DNA from: Bradyrhizobium sp. RD5-C2
GTDB taxonomy: Bacteria > Pseudomonadota > Alphaproteobacteria > Rhizobiales > Xanthobacteraceae
Length of the DNA: 64,000 nucleotides
Assembly (NCBI RefSeq): GCF_019972155.1
Contig: NZ_BOVL01000022.1
Location: forward strand, 287,239-351,238
Direction: 5' to 3'
Position numbers and translations under genes: made by a program
Notes under the pieces: generated by a model
The model's input: the letters and a program-made list of their open reading frames with translations, nothing else
The model's database searches: none
What the model was told of the DNA's origin: nothing
Part shown: positions 9,135 to 17,358 of the stretch, piece by piece
Position numbering within the stretch: position 1 is the first letter of the stretch
Layout: each line of letters begins with the position of its first letter

Positions 9135-9498
9135 GGGTAATTCTCCGCTGACCGGGCAATTTGCCGTTGTATTGAGATGGAGTCCGATGATGCTGGCGGG
9201 CCCAAGCGAGCCGTCTACGGCCCTAAATGAGCCGCCCCCGGTCAAGAACCGGGCCATCGCGGACAGTTGGCGCGGCTTATAAGGGAGCGCCCTGTTCTCG
9301 TCAATGTCACAGGGCGTCGCAAAGAGGCTTCTTTGAAACGTCGCAATTGGGGCGAATATAACTGTTTTCGCGGGGTTTTTGACGGTGAGGAGCGCTTTGG
9401 GGCGTTCGGGGAACCGCCGACATTAGCGATCCGTAATTTGACCGGCTTGGGGGCCGGGCCGCATCTTCCGACCCCTAAGCCCAACAAGGCCTTATCTT
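9135..9498. promoter_or_regulatory. Intergenic region between divergent rpmH and sensor kinase
   Basis: 364 bases without a credible gene. They separate rpmH (minus) from a sensor kinase (plus) and must hold promoters for both. The stretch around 9345-9380 is AT-richer than its surroundings ('GCGAATATAACTG'), the most likely promoter core. I see no DnaA-box cluster that would suggest an origin. Confidence 0.4.
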
Positions 9499-10977
9499 GT
9501 GGCTCTAACTGACGATCAGGCGACCGCGCAGAAACAGCGGCCCAAGCCGTCCCACCGGCTCGGGCTGTCGGGCAAGCTTTTGCTGCTGACGATTCCGCTG
9601 GTGATGATCGCCGGGCTCCTGATCTACGTGCCGGCCATCGCCAACTTCCGGATGAACCGGCTCAATGACCGCCTAGCCGCAGCCAACACCGCGGCGCTGG
9701 TGCTCGATGCCGCCCCCTCCGGCCTCGTGCCGGATTCGCTGGCCCGGCAGATCCTCACCAGCATCGGCGCCCGCGCCGTCGCCATCAAGCTCGGGCAACA
9801 GCGCCGCCTGCTCGCCAGCGCCGACCTGCCGGCCTCGATCGACCATGATGTCGACATGCGGGCCATGACGGTGTGGTCGGCGATCGTGGATGCCTTCGAG
9901 ATCATGCTCGAGCACGGTGACCAGACCATCCGCGTGGTCGGACCCGCGCCGGGCCAGGCGCAATTCATCGAGGTCGTGATCGACGAGAAGCCGTTGCGGC
10001 AGGCAATGTACCGCTTCTCGCGCAACGTTCTGGTCGTCGCGCTCCTGATCGCCGGCCTGACCGCCGGCCTGGTCTATCTGGCGCTGCATTATCTGTTCGT
10101 CCGCCCGATGCGGCGGCTGACCGCGAGCCTGGTCGGGTTCCACGAGAATCCGGAGAGTTCGGCGCGAATCATCGTGCCCAGCCAGCGCGGCGACGAGATC
10201 GGCGTTGCGGAGCGCGAGCTGTCGGACATGCAGCGCGACCTGGTCTCGATGCTGCATCAGAAGAGCCGGTTGGCCGCGCTCGGGCTCGCCGTCTCCAAGA
10301 TCAATCACGACCTGCGCAATTTGCTGGCGTCCTCGCAACTGCTGTCGGACCAGCTCGCCAGCGTGCCGGACCCGCGGGTGCAGCGCTTCGCGCCGAAACT
10401 GCTGCGCTCGCTGGAGCGCGCCATCGCCTTCTGCCAGTCGACATTGTCCTATGGCCGCGCGCAGGAGGCGGCGCCCGATCGCCGCGTGATCATGGTGGAG
10501 CCTGCGGTTGCCGAGGTGCGCGAGTCTGCCGGGCTGGCGACCGATGTCTCGATCACCTGGATCAGTGCAATCGAGCGCGGCCTCACCATCGACGCCGATC
10601 CGGACCAGCTGTTCCGCGTGCTGCTCAATTTGGTGCGCAACGCGACCCAGGCGCTGGAAAGCCGGCAGGACAGCGACGGCGGTGCCCAGCAGATTCGCAT
10701 CACCGGCCGCCGAGAGGGCACGGTTGCGATCCTGGAGGTCTCCGACACCGGCCCCGGTGTTCCGGCCAAGGCGCGCGAGCACCTGTTCGAGGCGTTCCAG
10801 ACCTCCGGCCGCCCCGGCGGCAGCGGGCTCGGCCTTGCGATCGCGGCCGAGCTGATCCGGGCCCATGGCGGCCATATCCATCTGGTCGAGGGCACCATCG
10901 GCGCCACCTTCCAGATCTCGATCCCGGATCGCCCGGTGGAACTGCTGTCGGTCCGCAGCGAGCGGGCGAGGGCCTGA
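9499..10977 (+). CDS. Membrane sensor histidine kinase (HAMP-HisKA-HATPase)
   Basis: A 492-residue two-component sensor with a GTG start. Membrane helices at about residues 24-46 and 176-199 flank a periplasmic sensor of about 130 residues. A HAMP linker follows (about 200-250). The H-box is 'SKINHDLRNLL' with His270, and the ATP-binding domain has 'LVRNATQAL' (N box), 'DTGPGVP' (G1) and 'GSGLGLAIA' (G2). No response regulator is adjacent, so it is an orphan here; tRNA-Arg follows. The signal is unknown. Confidence 0.9.
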   Translation: MALTDDQATAQKQRPKPSHRLGLSGKLLLLTIPLVMIAGLLIYVPAIANFRMNRLNDRLAAANTAALVLDAAPSGLVPDSLARQILTSIGARAVAIKLGQQRRLLASADLPASIDHDVDMRAMTVWSAIVDAFEIMLEHGDQTIRVVGPAPGQAQFIEVVIDEKPLRQAMYRFSRNVLVVALLIAGLTAGLVYLALHYLFVRPMRRLTASLVGFHENPESSARIIVPSQRGDEIGVAERELSDMQRDLVSMLHQKSRLAALGLAVSKINHDLRNLLASSQLLSDQLASVPDPRVQRFAPKLLRSLERAIAFCQSTLSYGRAQEAAPDRRVIMVEPAVAEVRESAGLATDVSITWISAIERGLTIDADPDQLFRVLLNLVRNATQALESRQDSDGGAQQIRITGRREGTVAILEVSDTGPGVPAKAREHLFEAFQTSGRPGGSGLGLAIAAELIRAHGGHIHLVEGTIGATFQISIPDRPVELLSVRSERARA

Positions 10978-11130
10978 GGTCATTCTGGTAACCCAGGGCA
11001 GCCAAAACCGCGGCCGAAATTGGCGCTTGCAGACCTTGCCAACCGGACCGGGAGCCTGTAGCTAGAGCGCTCTTTCGCGACGTTCCGGGGCTCCCGGAGC
11101 CGTGCGGGCTTTAGGCCCACCTGCGAAAAT

Positions 11131-11207
11131 GCGCCCGTAGCTCAGCTGGATAGAGCATCAGACTACGAATCTGAGGGTCGGACGTTCGAATCGTTCCGGG
11201 CGCGCCA
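11131..11207 (+). tRNA. tRNA-Arg (anticodon ACG)
   Basis: A 77-base cloverleaf with an encoded CCA end. The acceptor stem pairs GCGCCCG (11131-11137) with CGGGCGC (11197-11203), followed by discriminator G and CCA. The D arm contains 'AGCTCAGCTGGATAGAGC'. The anticodon loop is CTACGAA with ACG at 11165-11167. The T arm contains GTTCGAATC. A34 would normally be deaminated to inosine to read CGU, CGC and CGA codons. Confidence 0.97.
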
Positions 11208-11335
11208 TTTGGCATTGTTTTCATTGAAGTTTCGTGTCGCATGCCGCGCTCGCTCCTGGTCGGAGCGGGAGCGACGCCGTTGACCGCCGGCTCCGGGCTT
11301 GTCGCGACGATCAAGTACTTGTGCGACGCAGTATT

Positions 11336-11358
11336 ATTTTATTGCATTGCAACAAAAT
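11336..11358. promoter_or_regulatory. AT-rich dyad upstream of small secreted protein
   Basis: The arms ATTTTATTGC (11336-11345) and GCAACAAAAT (11349-11358) are complementary at nine of ten positions around a three-base centre. The site lies 43 bases before the start at 11401, in an AT-rich island within high-GC DNA. It may be an operator or a promoter element; no matching regulator is identified. Confidence 0.3.
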
Positions 11359-11400
11359 GCGTCTACCTGTGCTGCTCGAGTCCTATCGAGGAGCCTCCAA

Positions 11401-11667
11401 GTGACCAAGATTTCTCTGTCCATCGTAGCCGCCACCCTCGCAATCGCGAGCGTGACGTTCGCATCCGCTGCGGAGCGTCCGACTTTCGAAGCCGCGGGCC
11501 TGCCGATCTCGCCGGTGCAGGCTGGTGTGCTTGGCGCCGCCAACGTCCACGAGCAGGCGCCGGTAGCTGCGACGTCGGCAACTCCGCATCAGCTCAGTGT
11601 TCTGACGCCGCGAAGCAAGATCACGACCGCGCGGGCTTCGGTCCGGACGGACCGCGCGTTGCACTGA
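11401..11667 (+). CDS. Small secreted hypothetical protein
   Basis: An 88-residue protein with GTG start at 11401 and a strong GAGGAG ribosome site at 11386-11391. An N-terminal signal peptide of about 23 residues ends 'TFASA', leaving a small mature protein of about 65 residues without cysteines. The frame is open from 11299, but the ribosome site and signal peptide fix the start. A strong terminator follows at 11690-11720, so it is probably monocistronic and may be well expressed. Function unknown. Confidence 0.72.
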   Translation: MTKISLSIVAATLAIASVTFASAAERPTFEAAGLPISPVQAGVLGAANVHEQAPVAATSATPHQLSVLTPRSKITTARASVRTDRALH

Positions 11668-11689
11668 CTGGCATAACTGGTCCAACTCC

Positions 11690-11720
11690 AGAAAGCCCGC
11701 GACCACGTCGCGGGCTTTCT
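11690..11720 (+). terminator. Strong hairpin terminator
   Basis: AGAAAGCCCGCGA (11690-11702) pairs perfectly with TCGCGGGCTTTCT (11708-11720) around the loop CCACG. The 13-pair stem ends in TTTCT, and an A-run on the other side makes it a plausible two-way terminator. It lies 23 bases after the small secreted protein gene. Confidence 0.85.
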
Positions 11721-11996
11721 CATATGTGAGGTGTGCAACGGCTGTCTCCGCCCTCGCTTATCCGCGCAGCAGCATGCGGCCGTCGTCGAACTCGATCGCA
11801 TGCTTGGACAGCCGCAAGGCCCCGACATTGCCGACTTGCGAACGCTATCGACGCCGGTGATGGCGAGCGGCCATCCCGTAGAAACCCTGCTTGCGCTCGT
11901 CCGACCGTTGAGAAAAAATAAGGCCTTTCAGCCTATAAGCGGCAGAACGTTTTTTATTCATTTTGTCTGTCCATTTGAACCGGCGGGTCATCTCTC
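11721..11996. other. Intergenic stretch without a supported gene
   Basis: On the minus strand, 11758-11844 encodes about 28 residues ending 'AIEFDDGRMLLRG' before a TAA. Codon use looks like a real local gene, but a TAG closes the frame upstream and there is no start. It may be the decayed 3' end of a lost gene, or chance. The stretch 11911-11975 is clearly AT-richer and is the likely promoter of the hydroxylase gene at 11997. Confidence 0.3.
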
Positions 11997-12797
11997 ATGT
12001 CGAGTGAGATCTCAAACGCCATTTTGTTAGCGGCGATTTTTCTGGGTGTCGTCTACGGCAGTCGCATCCTCGAGAAGAGGTGGCCGATTGCCGATGTTTC
12101 CCGCGCCGAGTTTCGCGATGACTGGCTGGCGGTTATCGTGAGCGTCGGGTTGGAGCACATGCTTGCCCCGATCGCGGCGATCAGCGCGGGTGCGATTGCG
12201 AGCTACGCCGGGGTCGGTTGGATCAAGCTGCCGACCGAAGGCTACTGGTGGTACGTCTCCCTCGCGATCGTCGTGGTGGCGCTCGATCTCTACAAGTACA
12301 CATTCCATCGCCTGCAGCATGCGATCCCCTTTCTTTGGGCGATGCACTCGTTCCACCACAGCGCCAACGGCATTACGTTCATCACCGGTGCCCGGCATTT
12401 CTGGTTGGAGAGGGTGTTGTCTGATGCCTTCCTTCCAATCCTGGCGATCCTGTTTCGGATCCCGCCGGATATGGCAATCGCCGCGGGATTCATCTTCTTC
12501 GTCCCCGATGCGTGCGCGCATCTCAACGTCCGCATCCCGCTCGGCCGGTTCGTGACATGGGTCAACAACCCGCAATGGCACCGGATCCATCATTCGGTCC
12601 ATCCCGAGCATCGGGACAAGAATTTTGCTGCCTTCTTTCCGCTCCTGGACATTGTGTTTGGCACGGCGTGGGTGCCGAAGCCGGACGAGTATCCTGCGAC
12701 GGGACTTGTGCCTGCCGAACGGGTGGACATCATCAACAGCGTGATCTGGCCGATCCGGCATCTTCGGCATGGGGAGTCAAAGAATGAACTGGGTTAA
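11997..12797 (+). CDS. Fatty acid hydroxylase / sterol desaturase family membrane protein
   Basis: A 266-residue integral-membrane di-iron oxygenase of the fatty acid hydroxylase superfamily. The histidine clusters are H104-x3-H108 ('HRLQH'), H117-x2-HH121 ('HSFHH') and H195-x2-HH199 ('HRIHH') with further histidines at 202 and 205. At least four hydrophobic segments surround them (about 3-20, 44-70, 84-102, 140-170). The substrate lipid is unknown; hopanoid, carotenoid or fatty-acyl modification are all possible. The next gene starts within its 3' end and a PAP2 protein follows, suggesting a small lipid-related unit. Confidence 0.88.
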   Translation: MSSEISNAILLAAIFLGVVYGSRILEKRWPIADVSRAEFRDDWLAVIVSVGLEHMLAPIAAISAGAIASYAGVGWIKLPTEGYWWYVSLAIVVVALDLYKYTFHRLQHAIPFLWAMHSFHHSANGITFITGARHFWLERVLSDAFLPILAILFRIPPDMAIAAGFIFFVPDACAHLNVRIPLGRFVTWVNNPQWHRIHHSVHPEHRDKNFAAFFPLLDIVFGTAWVPKPDEYPATGLVPAERVDIINSVIWPIRHLRHGESKNELG

Positions 12798-13071
12798 AGG
12801 CCTCTTGCTGTTCTTCGCCTTGCTGCTGGGCTACGCCGACCTCGTGTCGACCAATGTGATTTTGACTCTCGGGTTGGGCGAGTTGAACCCGTTCATGCAT
12901 CTGGCTCAGACATGGTTCGGCGTATGGTGGCTGGTCCCAAAGCTAGGTCTCACGTTCGTCCTGACGTGGTTACTTTGGCGCAGCACCAACGTTTACAACG
13001 TCGCTCTTGTCGTCGCTTTCTGTTGTACGCCCGTCCTGAACAATCTCGTCATCATCGCGGGTGCGAACTGA
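12784..13071 (+). CDS. DUF5658-like small membrane protein
   Basis: A 95-residue membrane protein with three hydrophobic helices (about 5-27, 44-62, 68-88). The pattern 'YADLVSTNVILTLGLGELNP' matches the DUF5658-type signature (D...T...G..E.NP). The ATG at 12784 was chosen because GGGGAG (12770-12775) lies about eight bases before it; an in-frame ATG at 12769 overlaps that site. It overlaps the 3' end of the hydroxylase gene by 14 bases. Function unknown. Confidence 0.65.
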   Translation: MNWVKGLLLFFALLLGYADLVSTNVILTLGLGELNPFMHLAQTWFGVWWLVPKLGLTFVLTWLLWRSTNVYNVALVVAFCCTPVLNNLVIIAGAN

Positions 13072-13208
13072 GCCGGCCACTTCGTCTCGTGGTCGGAATC
13101 CGCGAAGCGCTGGTGTTGTCCGGCGCGTCTTGCTGCAAGGACGATGAACAGAACCGCGCGCGGCGCGGGACATGAGTTCGGCTATTTTAGAACGATACGA
13201 GCTTTTCC

Positions 13209-14147
13209 ATGGGTGAAATTGACGGGGTGCAATCTTGTGTGCCCGGCCCGGTTTCAGCACGGGCCGCGCGCGTGTTCCCTCACTCATATTCTGAAGCCCC
13301 AGAGGCCAGGAGCCTCTGGATCATCATCGCCGCGCTCACCGCAGTTGCCACCGCCGGGCTCGTTCTGTCGGGACTTCGGGTCTCATTCAACCCTGTGATC
13401 GTCGTCGGCTTCCTGGCATTGGTCGGCCTCAATCTGGTCTACACCAGGATCAGGCCCAACAGACGCATCGCGTCATTTGCCCTCACCTGCGCGCAGCTGG
13501 TTGCGTTCAGCAATGTCGGGACCGTTCTCAGCTATCTTGCTGCGTCCGCCGGATTTCCTCTGGTCGACAACGCTCTCGCTGCGACCGATTCCGCTGTAGG
13601 CTTCGATTGGCTCGCATTCTTCAACTGGGTGAAGCTGGAGCATCCCAACATCGGTTGGGCGCTCGATATCATCTACGATACCCTCTTCATTCAGTTCGGC
13701 GTCCTGCTGGTCGTGCTGAACACGATCGGAAAGCTCGAGAGGGCCAGAGAACTCGCCTGGCTCTTTGTGGTCACGCTGCTGATGATCCTTCCGTTGTCGA
13801 TGCTGCTGCCCGCGGAGGGCGCCTGGGCGCATTACGGTGTGTCACATTTGACAAGCGCCTATTACCTGTCCGACTTCTATGCGATCCGCGATGGATCCAT
13901 GAAGGTCATCGATCTGGCCAGGATCAACGGCATCATTCAATTTCCCTCGTTCCATGCAGCGCTTGCGCTGATCCTCATCCTGACGAGCCGGGGCACTTTC
14001 CTGCTCGCCGTCTTTCTCCCGCTCAACGTTCTCATCATCGTATCGGCGCTGACCGCCGGCGGTCACCATCTGAGCGATATTGTCGTCGGGCTGGCCACCG
14101 TGCCTGCGGCCATGCTCGTGTTGCGGGCGGGCAAACTTTCATTCTAG
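13209..14147 (+). CDS. PAP2-superfamily membrane phosphatase
   Basis: A 312-residue multi-pass membrane protein. It has the PAP2 core near the C-terminus: 'FPSFHAAL' (motif 2 with catalytic His) and 'GGHHLSDIVVGL' (motif 3 His and Asp). Six or so helices are visible from about residue 35. The long spacing before motif 2 fits the PAP2_3/inositolphosphotransferase-like branch. The likely role is phosphate removal from, or headgroup exchange on, a lipid. It follows the hydroxylase and DUF5658 genes across 137 bases. The start is uncertain because no strong ribosome site is seen. Confidence 0.82.
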   Translation: MGEIDGVQSCVPGPVSARAARVFPHSYSEAPEARSLWIIIAALTAVATAGLVLSGLRVSFNPVIVVGFLALVGLNLVYTRIRPNRRIASFALTCAQLVAFSNVGTVLSYLAASAGFPLVDNALAATDSAVGFDWLAFFNWVKLEHPNIGWALDIIYDTLFIQFGVLLVVLNTIGKLERARELAWLFVVTLLMILPLSMLLPAEGAWAHYGVSHLTSAYYLSDFYAIRDGSMKVIDLARINGIIQFPSFHAALALILILTSRGTFLLAVFLPLNVLIIVSALTAGGHHLSDIVVGLATVPAAMLVLRAGKLSF

Positions 14148-14229
14148 AGCTGTCTTGACGCGTTTTCTTCACGCGAACCGGCGTCCATCCCGCATCAAGT
14201 GCGGGACAGGCTTCGCTCGAAAACGCTCT
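14146..14229. repeat. Palindromic intergenic repeat (AGAGC...GCTCT)
   Basis: Noncoding element starting inside the PAP2 stop codon. Outer arms AGAGC (14146-14150) and GCTCT (14225-14229) enclose 'GCGTTTTCTTCACGCGAACC' and the partner 'GCTCGAAAACGCTCT', plus an inner hairpin CCCGCATCAAGTGCGGG. It resembles a widespread family of short intergenic palindromes in Bradyrhizobium-like genomes and may serve as the terminator of the PAP2 gene. Confidence 0.55.
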
Positions 14230-14313
14230 GGCTCGTAGAACCTGTCCGCCCCGTCCGGCGACAAACACTCTGGAATGACGGATGATCGCGTCCGGTGGTC
14301 AGGAGATCGAGTG

Positions 14314-14691
14314 ATGTCGGACAGAACCGTGCTCGCCTGCATCGTCTGCAGTGCCCTGATCCTGGGGGCCCTGGGCGCGACCGTGCACGCGCAGACGCCG
14401 TCGAGCTGCAAGGAGCCGCGGACCGGCACCGATCGCGTCCCGATATTCTCGCCGCCGCTCGCCAATGTGGTGACGGGCAAGGGACGGCTGCAATTCTACT
14501 CGGCGCCGAATCTGCACTGCCCGATCGGCGGCGTGTTCGTCATTCCGAATGACGCGCTCGTCGCCTATGCGCAAACCAATGACGGCTGGTCGTCGGTGAT
14601 GTATCTCAATCCACGGGGCGGCAACGACGTCTCGGGTTGGGTGAGGTCGGCAAGATTGAAGGCGACCGGGACCGTCGGTCCAAAGCAATAG
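14314..14691 (+). CDS. Secreted SH3-like domain protein
   Basis: A 125-residue exported protein with a signal peptide ending 'VHAQ'. The mature part resembles a bacterial SH3-like domain: 'RLQFYSAPNLHCPIGGVFVI' and 'DGWSSVMYLNP...SGWVRSARL'. Two cysteines could form one disulfide. AGGAGA at 14301-14306 lies eight bases before the ATG at 14314, so the longer frame from 14275 was rejected. Such domains often bind peptidoglycan, but the ligand here is unknown. Confidence 0.75.
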   Translation: MSDRTVLACIVCSALILGALGATVHAQTPSSCKEPRTGTDRVPIFSPPLANVVTGKGRLQFYSAPNLHCPIGGVFVIPNDALVAYAQTNDGWSSVMYLNPRGGNDVSGWVRSARLKATGTVGPKQ

Positions 14692-14767
14692 CGGGCGAAC
14701 CGGGGGCGCAGCGGGTGCGGCTTCCATGGCGTGGCCAGCAGGTCACGACGCATCTCTCTTGCGTCCA

Positions 14768-16264
14768 TCAATGGATCGCCGCGTACATGATCTTCTCCTC
14801 GGTGGCCTCGACCGCGGAGAATTCCTCGACCACCTTGCCCTGGCGCGAGACCAGGATGCGGTCGGAGAGGGCCATGATCTCGGGCAGATAGGATGAGATC
14901 ACCACCACCGCCTTGCCCTCGTCGGCAAGCTGGTTGATCAATTCGTGGATTTCGACAATGGCGCCGACGTCGACGCCGCGGGTCGGCTCGTCGAAGATGA
15001 TCAGCTCGGGCTCCTGCACCAGTGACTTGGCGATCACCACTTTCTGCTGGTTGCCGCCCGAAAGCTCGACCACCTTGGCCTCGTCGCCGATGGCGCGAAC
15101 CTTGAGCCGTTGGGTCCAGGTCTTGCCCACCGTGTTGGTCTCGCGCCGCGACAGCATCATCCGGCCGGCGGGAAACTTCGACAGCAGGCCGAGATAGATG
15201 TTGCGGGCGATCGAGGCGGTCTCGAAGAAGCCCTCGACCTTGCGATCCTCGGTCACATACGCGATGCCGGCCTTCACCGCCGGCGCCGGAACCCGATAGC
15301 GCACCGGCTTGTCATGCAGCAGGATCTCGCCGCCATGGAAGAAGTCCCGCTTCAGCACACCGGATACGATCTTGAAGGTTTCGGTGCGGCCCGCGCCGAC
15401 CAGGCCGAACACGCCGGTGATCTGCCCGGCAAACACCGACAGCGAATTGTTCTTCACCATCGGCGCCATCTTGAGGTTCTGCACCGTGAGCACGCGCGCG
15501 CCGGCGGGCCGCACGCTGGACTTCCTGGCGCCGTACAGCGTGTTGGAGAGGTCGCGCCCGACCATCGCCTGCACGATCGCCGCGCGATCGAATTTCGCCG
15601 CATCGTCGGTGACGACGTGCTTGCCGTCGCGCAGCACGGTGATCCGGTCGGCGAGCAGCAAGGCCTCTTCCAGCGCGTGCGAGATGAAGATGATCGAGAC
15701 GCCGCGCTTCTTGAGGTCGCGGACGAGGTCGAAGAAATACTTCTTCTCTTCCGGCGTCAGCGATGCGGTCGGCTCGTCGAAGATGATGACCTTGGCCTTG
15801 TGCAGGACCGCGCGCGCGATCTCCACCATCTGCTTCTTGGCGGCGCCGAGCCCGCTCACGGTCGCGGTCGGCGTCACGTCGAAATTCAGCGACTGCAGGA
15901 ATTGCTGGGCGGCGATGTAGATACCGCGCAGCCGGTTGTAGAACTTTTCCTGCCCGAGAAACAGGTTCTGCGCCACGGTCATGGTCGGCACCAGGCTGTT
16001 CTCCTGGAACACCATGGCGATGCCGAGATTGCGGGCCTCGAGCGGCGTGCGCGGCGCGACGTCGGAGCCGTCGACCGTCATGCTGCCCGACGTCAATGTC
16101 ACGACGCCGGCCATCACCTTGGTCAGGGTCGACTTGCCGGCGCCATTCTCGCCGACCAGTGCGTGGATCTCGCCGCGGCGAAGCTCGAAGTCGACGCCCT
16201 CGATGGCGGGCACGCCGGCATAAAGCTTGGTGGCCTTGCGCAGGGACAGCACGGTGTCGCTCAT
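14768..16264 (-). CDS. Sugar-type ABC transporter ATP-binding protein (two NBDs)
   Basis: A 498-residue RbsA/MglA-type ATPase with two tandem nucleotide-binding domains powering a CUT2-family importer. NBD1 has Walker A 'GENGAGKS' at residues 38-45, 'IIFDEPTASL' (Walker B) and a divergent signature 'SGLGAAKKQ'. NBD2 has a degenerate P-loop 'GLVGAGRTE', a good signature 'LSGGNQQK' and 'IIFDEPTRGVD'. This asymmetry is usual in the family. The ATG overlaps the previous stop (ATGA). It is the last gene of the operon starting with the TetR gene. Confidence 0.94.
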   Translation of the reverse strand: MSDTVLSLRKATKLYAGVPAIEGVDFELRRGEIHALVGENGAGKSTLTKVMAGVVTLTSGSMTVDGSDVAPRTPLEARNLGIAMVFQENSLVPTMTVAQNLFLGQEKFYNRLRGIYIAAQQFLQSLNFDVTPTATVSGLGAAKKQMVEIARAVLHKAKVIIFDEPTASLTPEEKKYFFDLVRDLKKRGVSIIFISHALEEALLLADRITVLRDGKHVVTDDAAKFDRAAIVQAMVGRDLSNTLYGARKSSVRPAGARVLTVQNLKMAPMVKNNSLSVFAGQITGVFGLVGAGRTETFKIVSGVLKRDFFHGGEILLHDKPVRYRVPAPAVKAGIAYVTEDRKVEGFFETASIARNIYLGLLSKFPAGRMMLSRRETNTVGKTWTQRLKVRAIGDEAKVVELSGGNQQKVVIAKSLVQEPELIIFDEPTRGVDVGAIVEIHELINQLADEGKAVVVISSYLPEIMALSDRILVSRQGKVVEEFSAVEATEEKIMYAAIH

Positions 16265-17358
16265 GAGCCTGTCTCCTCGGCCAGCCCGGCGAGGGGCAGT
16301 TTCAGCACGCGGCCCGGTCCCTTGGCGATCAGCACGAGGTCGCTGCCCAGCTCGAGCGCCGCGACGACGCCGTGATTGACGCCATCGACCCGGCTGTGCA
16401 GCGAATAGAGCGGCTTGCCGTCTTCGCCCAGCCGGATCACGAGGCCGTAGGATCGCGGCGGCGCCCACGGCTTGATCACGCCCATGGTCTTGATGTGCGC
16501 GCCCTGCATCGGCTCCTTGAACGAGAAGCCCGAGCGCAGCCGCGGCGCCACCCAATAGGCCGGGTCGATCTCGGCCATCATGCGGCGGCGGTAGCCCGGT
16601 TCGCGCAGCACGAATTCGATCAGCTGGGTGCGTGCGGTGAACGCCGTGAGCCAATAGCCGCCGCCTGCGGCCTTCGACAATCGCGACGGATAGACCGGCA
16701 GGTGGCCGAGCACGATCTGCGGCGGCCTGCCATTCGCAACAAGCACGAGACGATGTCGCCAGCTCTCGCTGACCAGCACGCCATCGCCGCGCGCGCACGC
16801 GCCGAAGGCGTAGCCGAGCTTCGAGGCCAGCGGCTTCACCGATCGGGTCCTGGGATCGAGCCGGAACACGCGGCCGCTCCGGTTGAGCTCCATCAGGTCG
16901 CGCGCCCAATCGTCGACGCCGCAGGTCGCCGAGCCGTCGGTCGCGATCAAGGTCCCGTCGTCTGCCGGCGTCAGTGCGTTGATCGCATTGAAGGCGGCGT
17001 CGCTGAATGTCACGCTCGGTTCGCCCGATGAAGGATTGGCATAGAGGCGCACCTCGCGGCCGCCGAGCGCGACCGCGATGCCGCCGTCGGCGAGTGCACA
17101 CAGCGCCGAGATCGGTTGCTCGAAGCTGCGCAGCTCCGTCGCGATGCTGCCGTCGAGCCGCAGCAGACGCCGGCCGTCGGCGACATAGAGGTTGCGGCCA
17201 TCGGTTGCGAGATCTTCGAGCGCCTCGCACTCCAGCAGCGTCGTCGCGGCCTCCAGTTGCTGGTTCGGCTTGAGCGCGCCGTCGAACGACGGCACGGTGA
17301 TGGTGGCCTCGCCGCGGCCGAGGAAGCGGTTGGCGAATTCTCTGACGGCCGCGATCAC
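16261..17358 (-). CDS. Strictosidine-synthase/SMP-30-like propeller protein
   Basis: A 365-residue predicted six-bladed beta-propeller of the SMP-30/strictosidine-synthase-like group, whose members hydrolyse lactones or esters or act as sugar-lactone enzymes. Signs are 'LATDGRNLYVADGRRLLRLDG', 'LIATDGSATCGVDDW' and the C-terminal 'NHGVVAALELGSDLVLIAKG'. No signal peptide is seen, so it is probably cytoplasmic. It starts with GTG at 17358, overlapping the previous stop (GTGA), and its own stop overlaps the ATPase start. It is paralogous to the propeller half of the upstream permease fusion. Confidence 0.75.
   Translation of the reverse strand: MIAAVREFANRFLGRGEATITVPSFDGALKPNQQLEAATTLLECEALEDLATDGRNLYVADGRRLLRLDGSIATELRSFEQPISALCALADGGIAVALGGREVRLYANPSSGEPSVTFSDAAFNAINALTPADDGTLIATDGSATCGVDDWARDLMELNRSGRVFRLDPRTRSVKPLASKLGYAFGACARGDGVLVSESWRHRLVLVANGRPPQIVLGHLPVYPSRLSKAAGGGYWLTAFTARTQLIEFVLREPGYRRRMMAEIDPAYWVAPRLRSGFSFKEPMQGAHIKTMGVIKPWAPPRSYGLVIRLGEDGKPLYSLHSRVDGVNHGVVAALELGSDLVLIAKGPGRVLKLPLAGLAEETGS

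Noticed and set aside
9135..9498. Replication origin near rpmH
   Set aside because: No cluster of DnaA boxes or dnaA/dnaN genes; in this group rpmH is not a reliable origin marker.
9673..10983. 436-residue minus-strand frame opposite the sensor kinase
   Set aside because: Mirror of the kinase reading frame; composition is typical of antisense shadows.
11758..11844. Remnant of an integrase or other mobile gene next to tRNA-Arg
   Set aside because: Only about 28 codons are open, no integrase motif is visible, and no duplicate of the tRNA 3' end was found nearby.
15110..16375. 421-residue plus-strand frame opposite the ABC ATPase
   Set aside because: Shadow of a gene with clear Walker motifs on the other strand.
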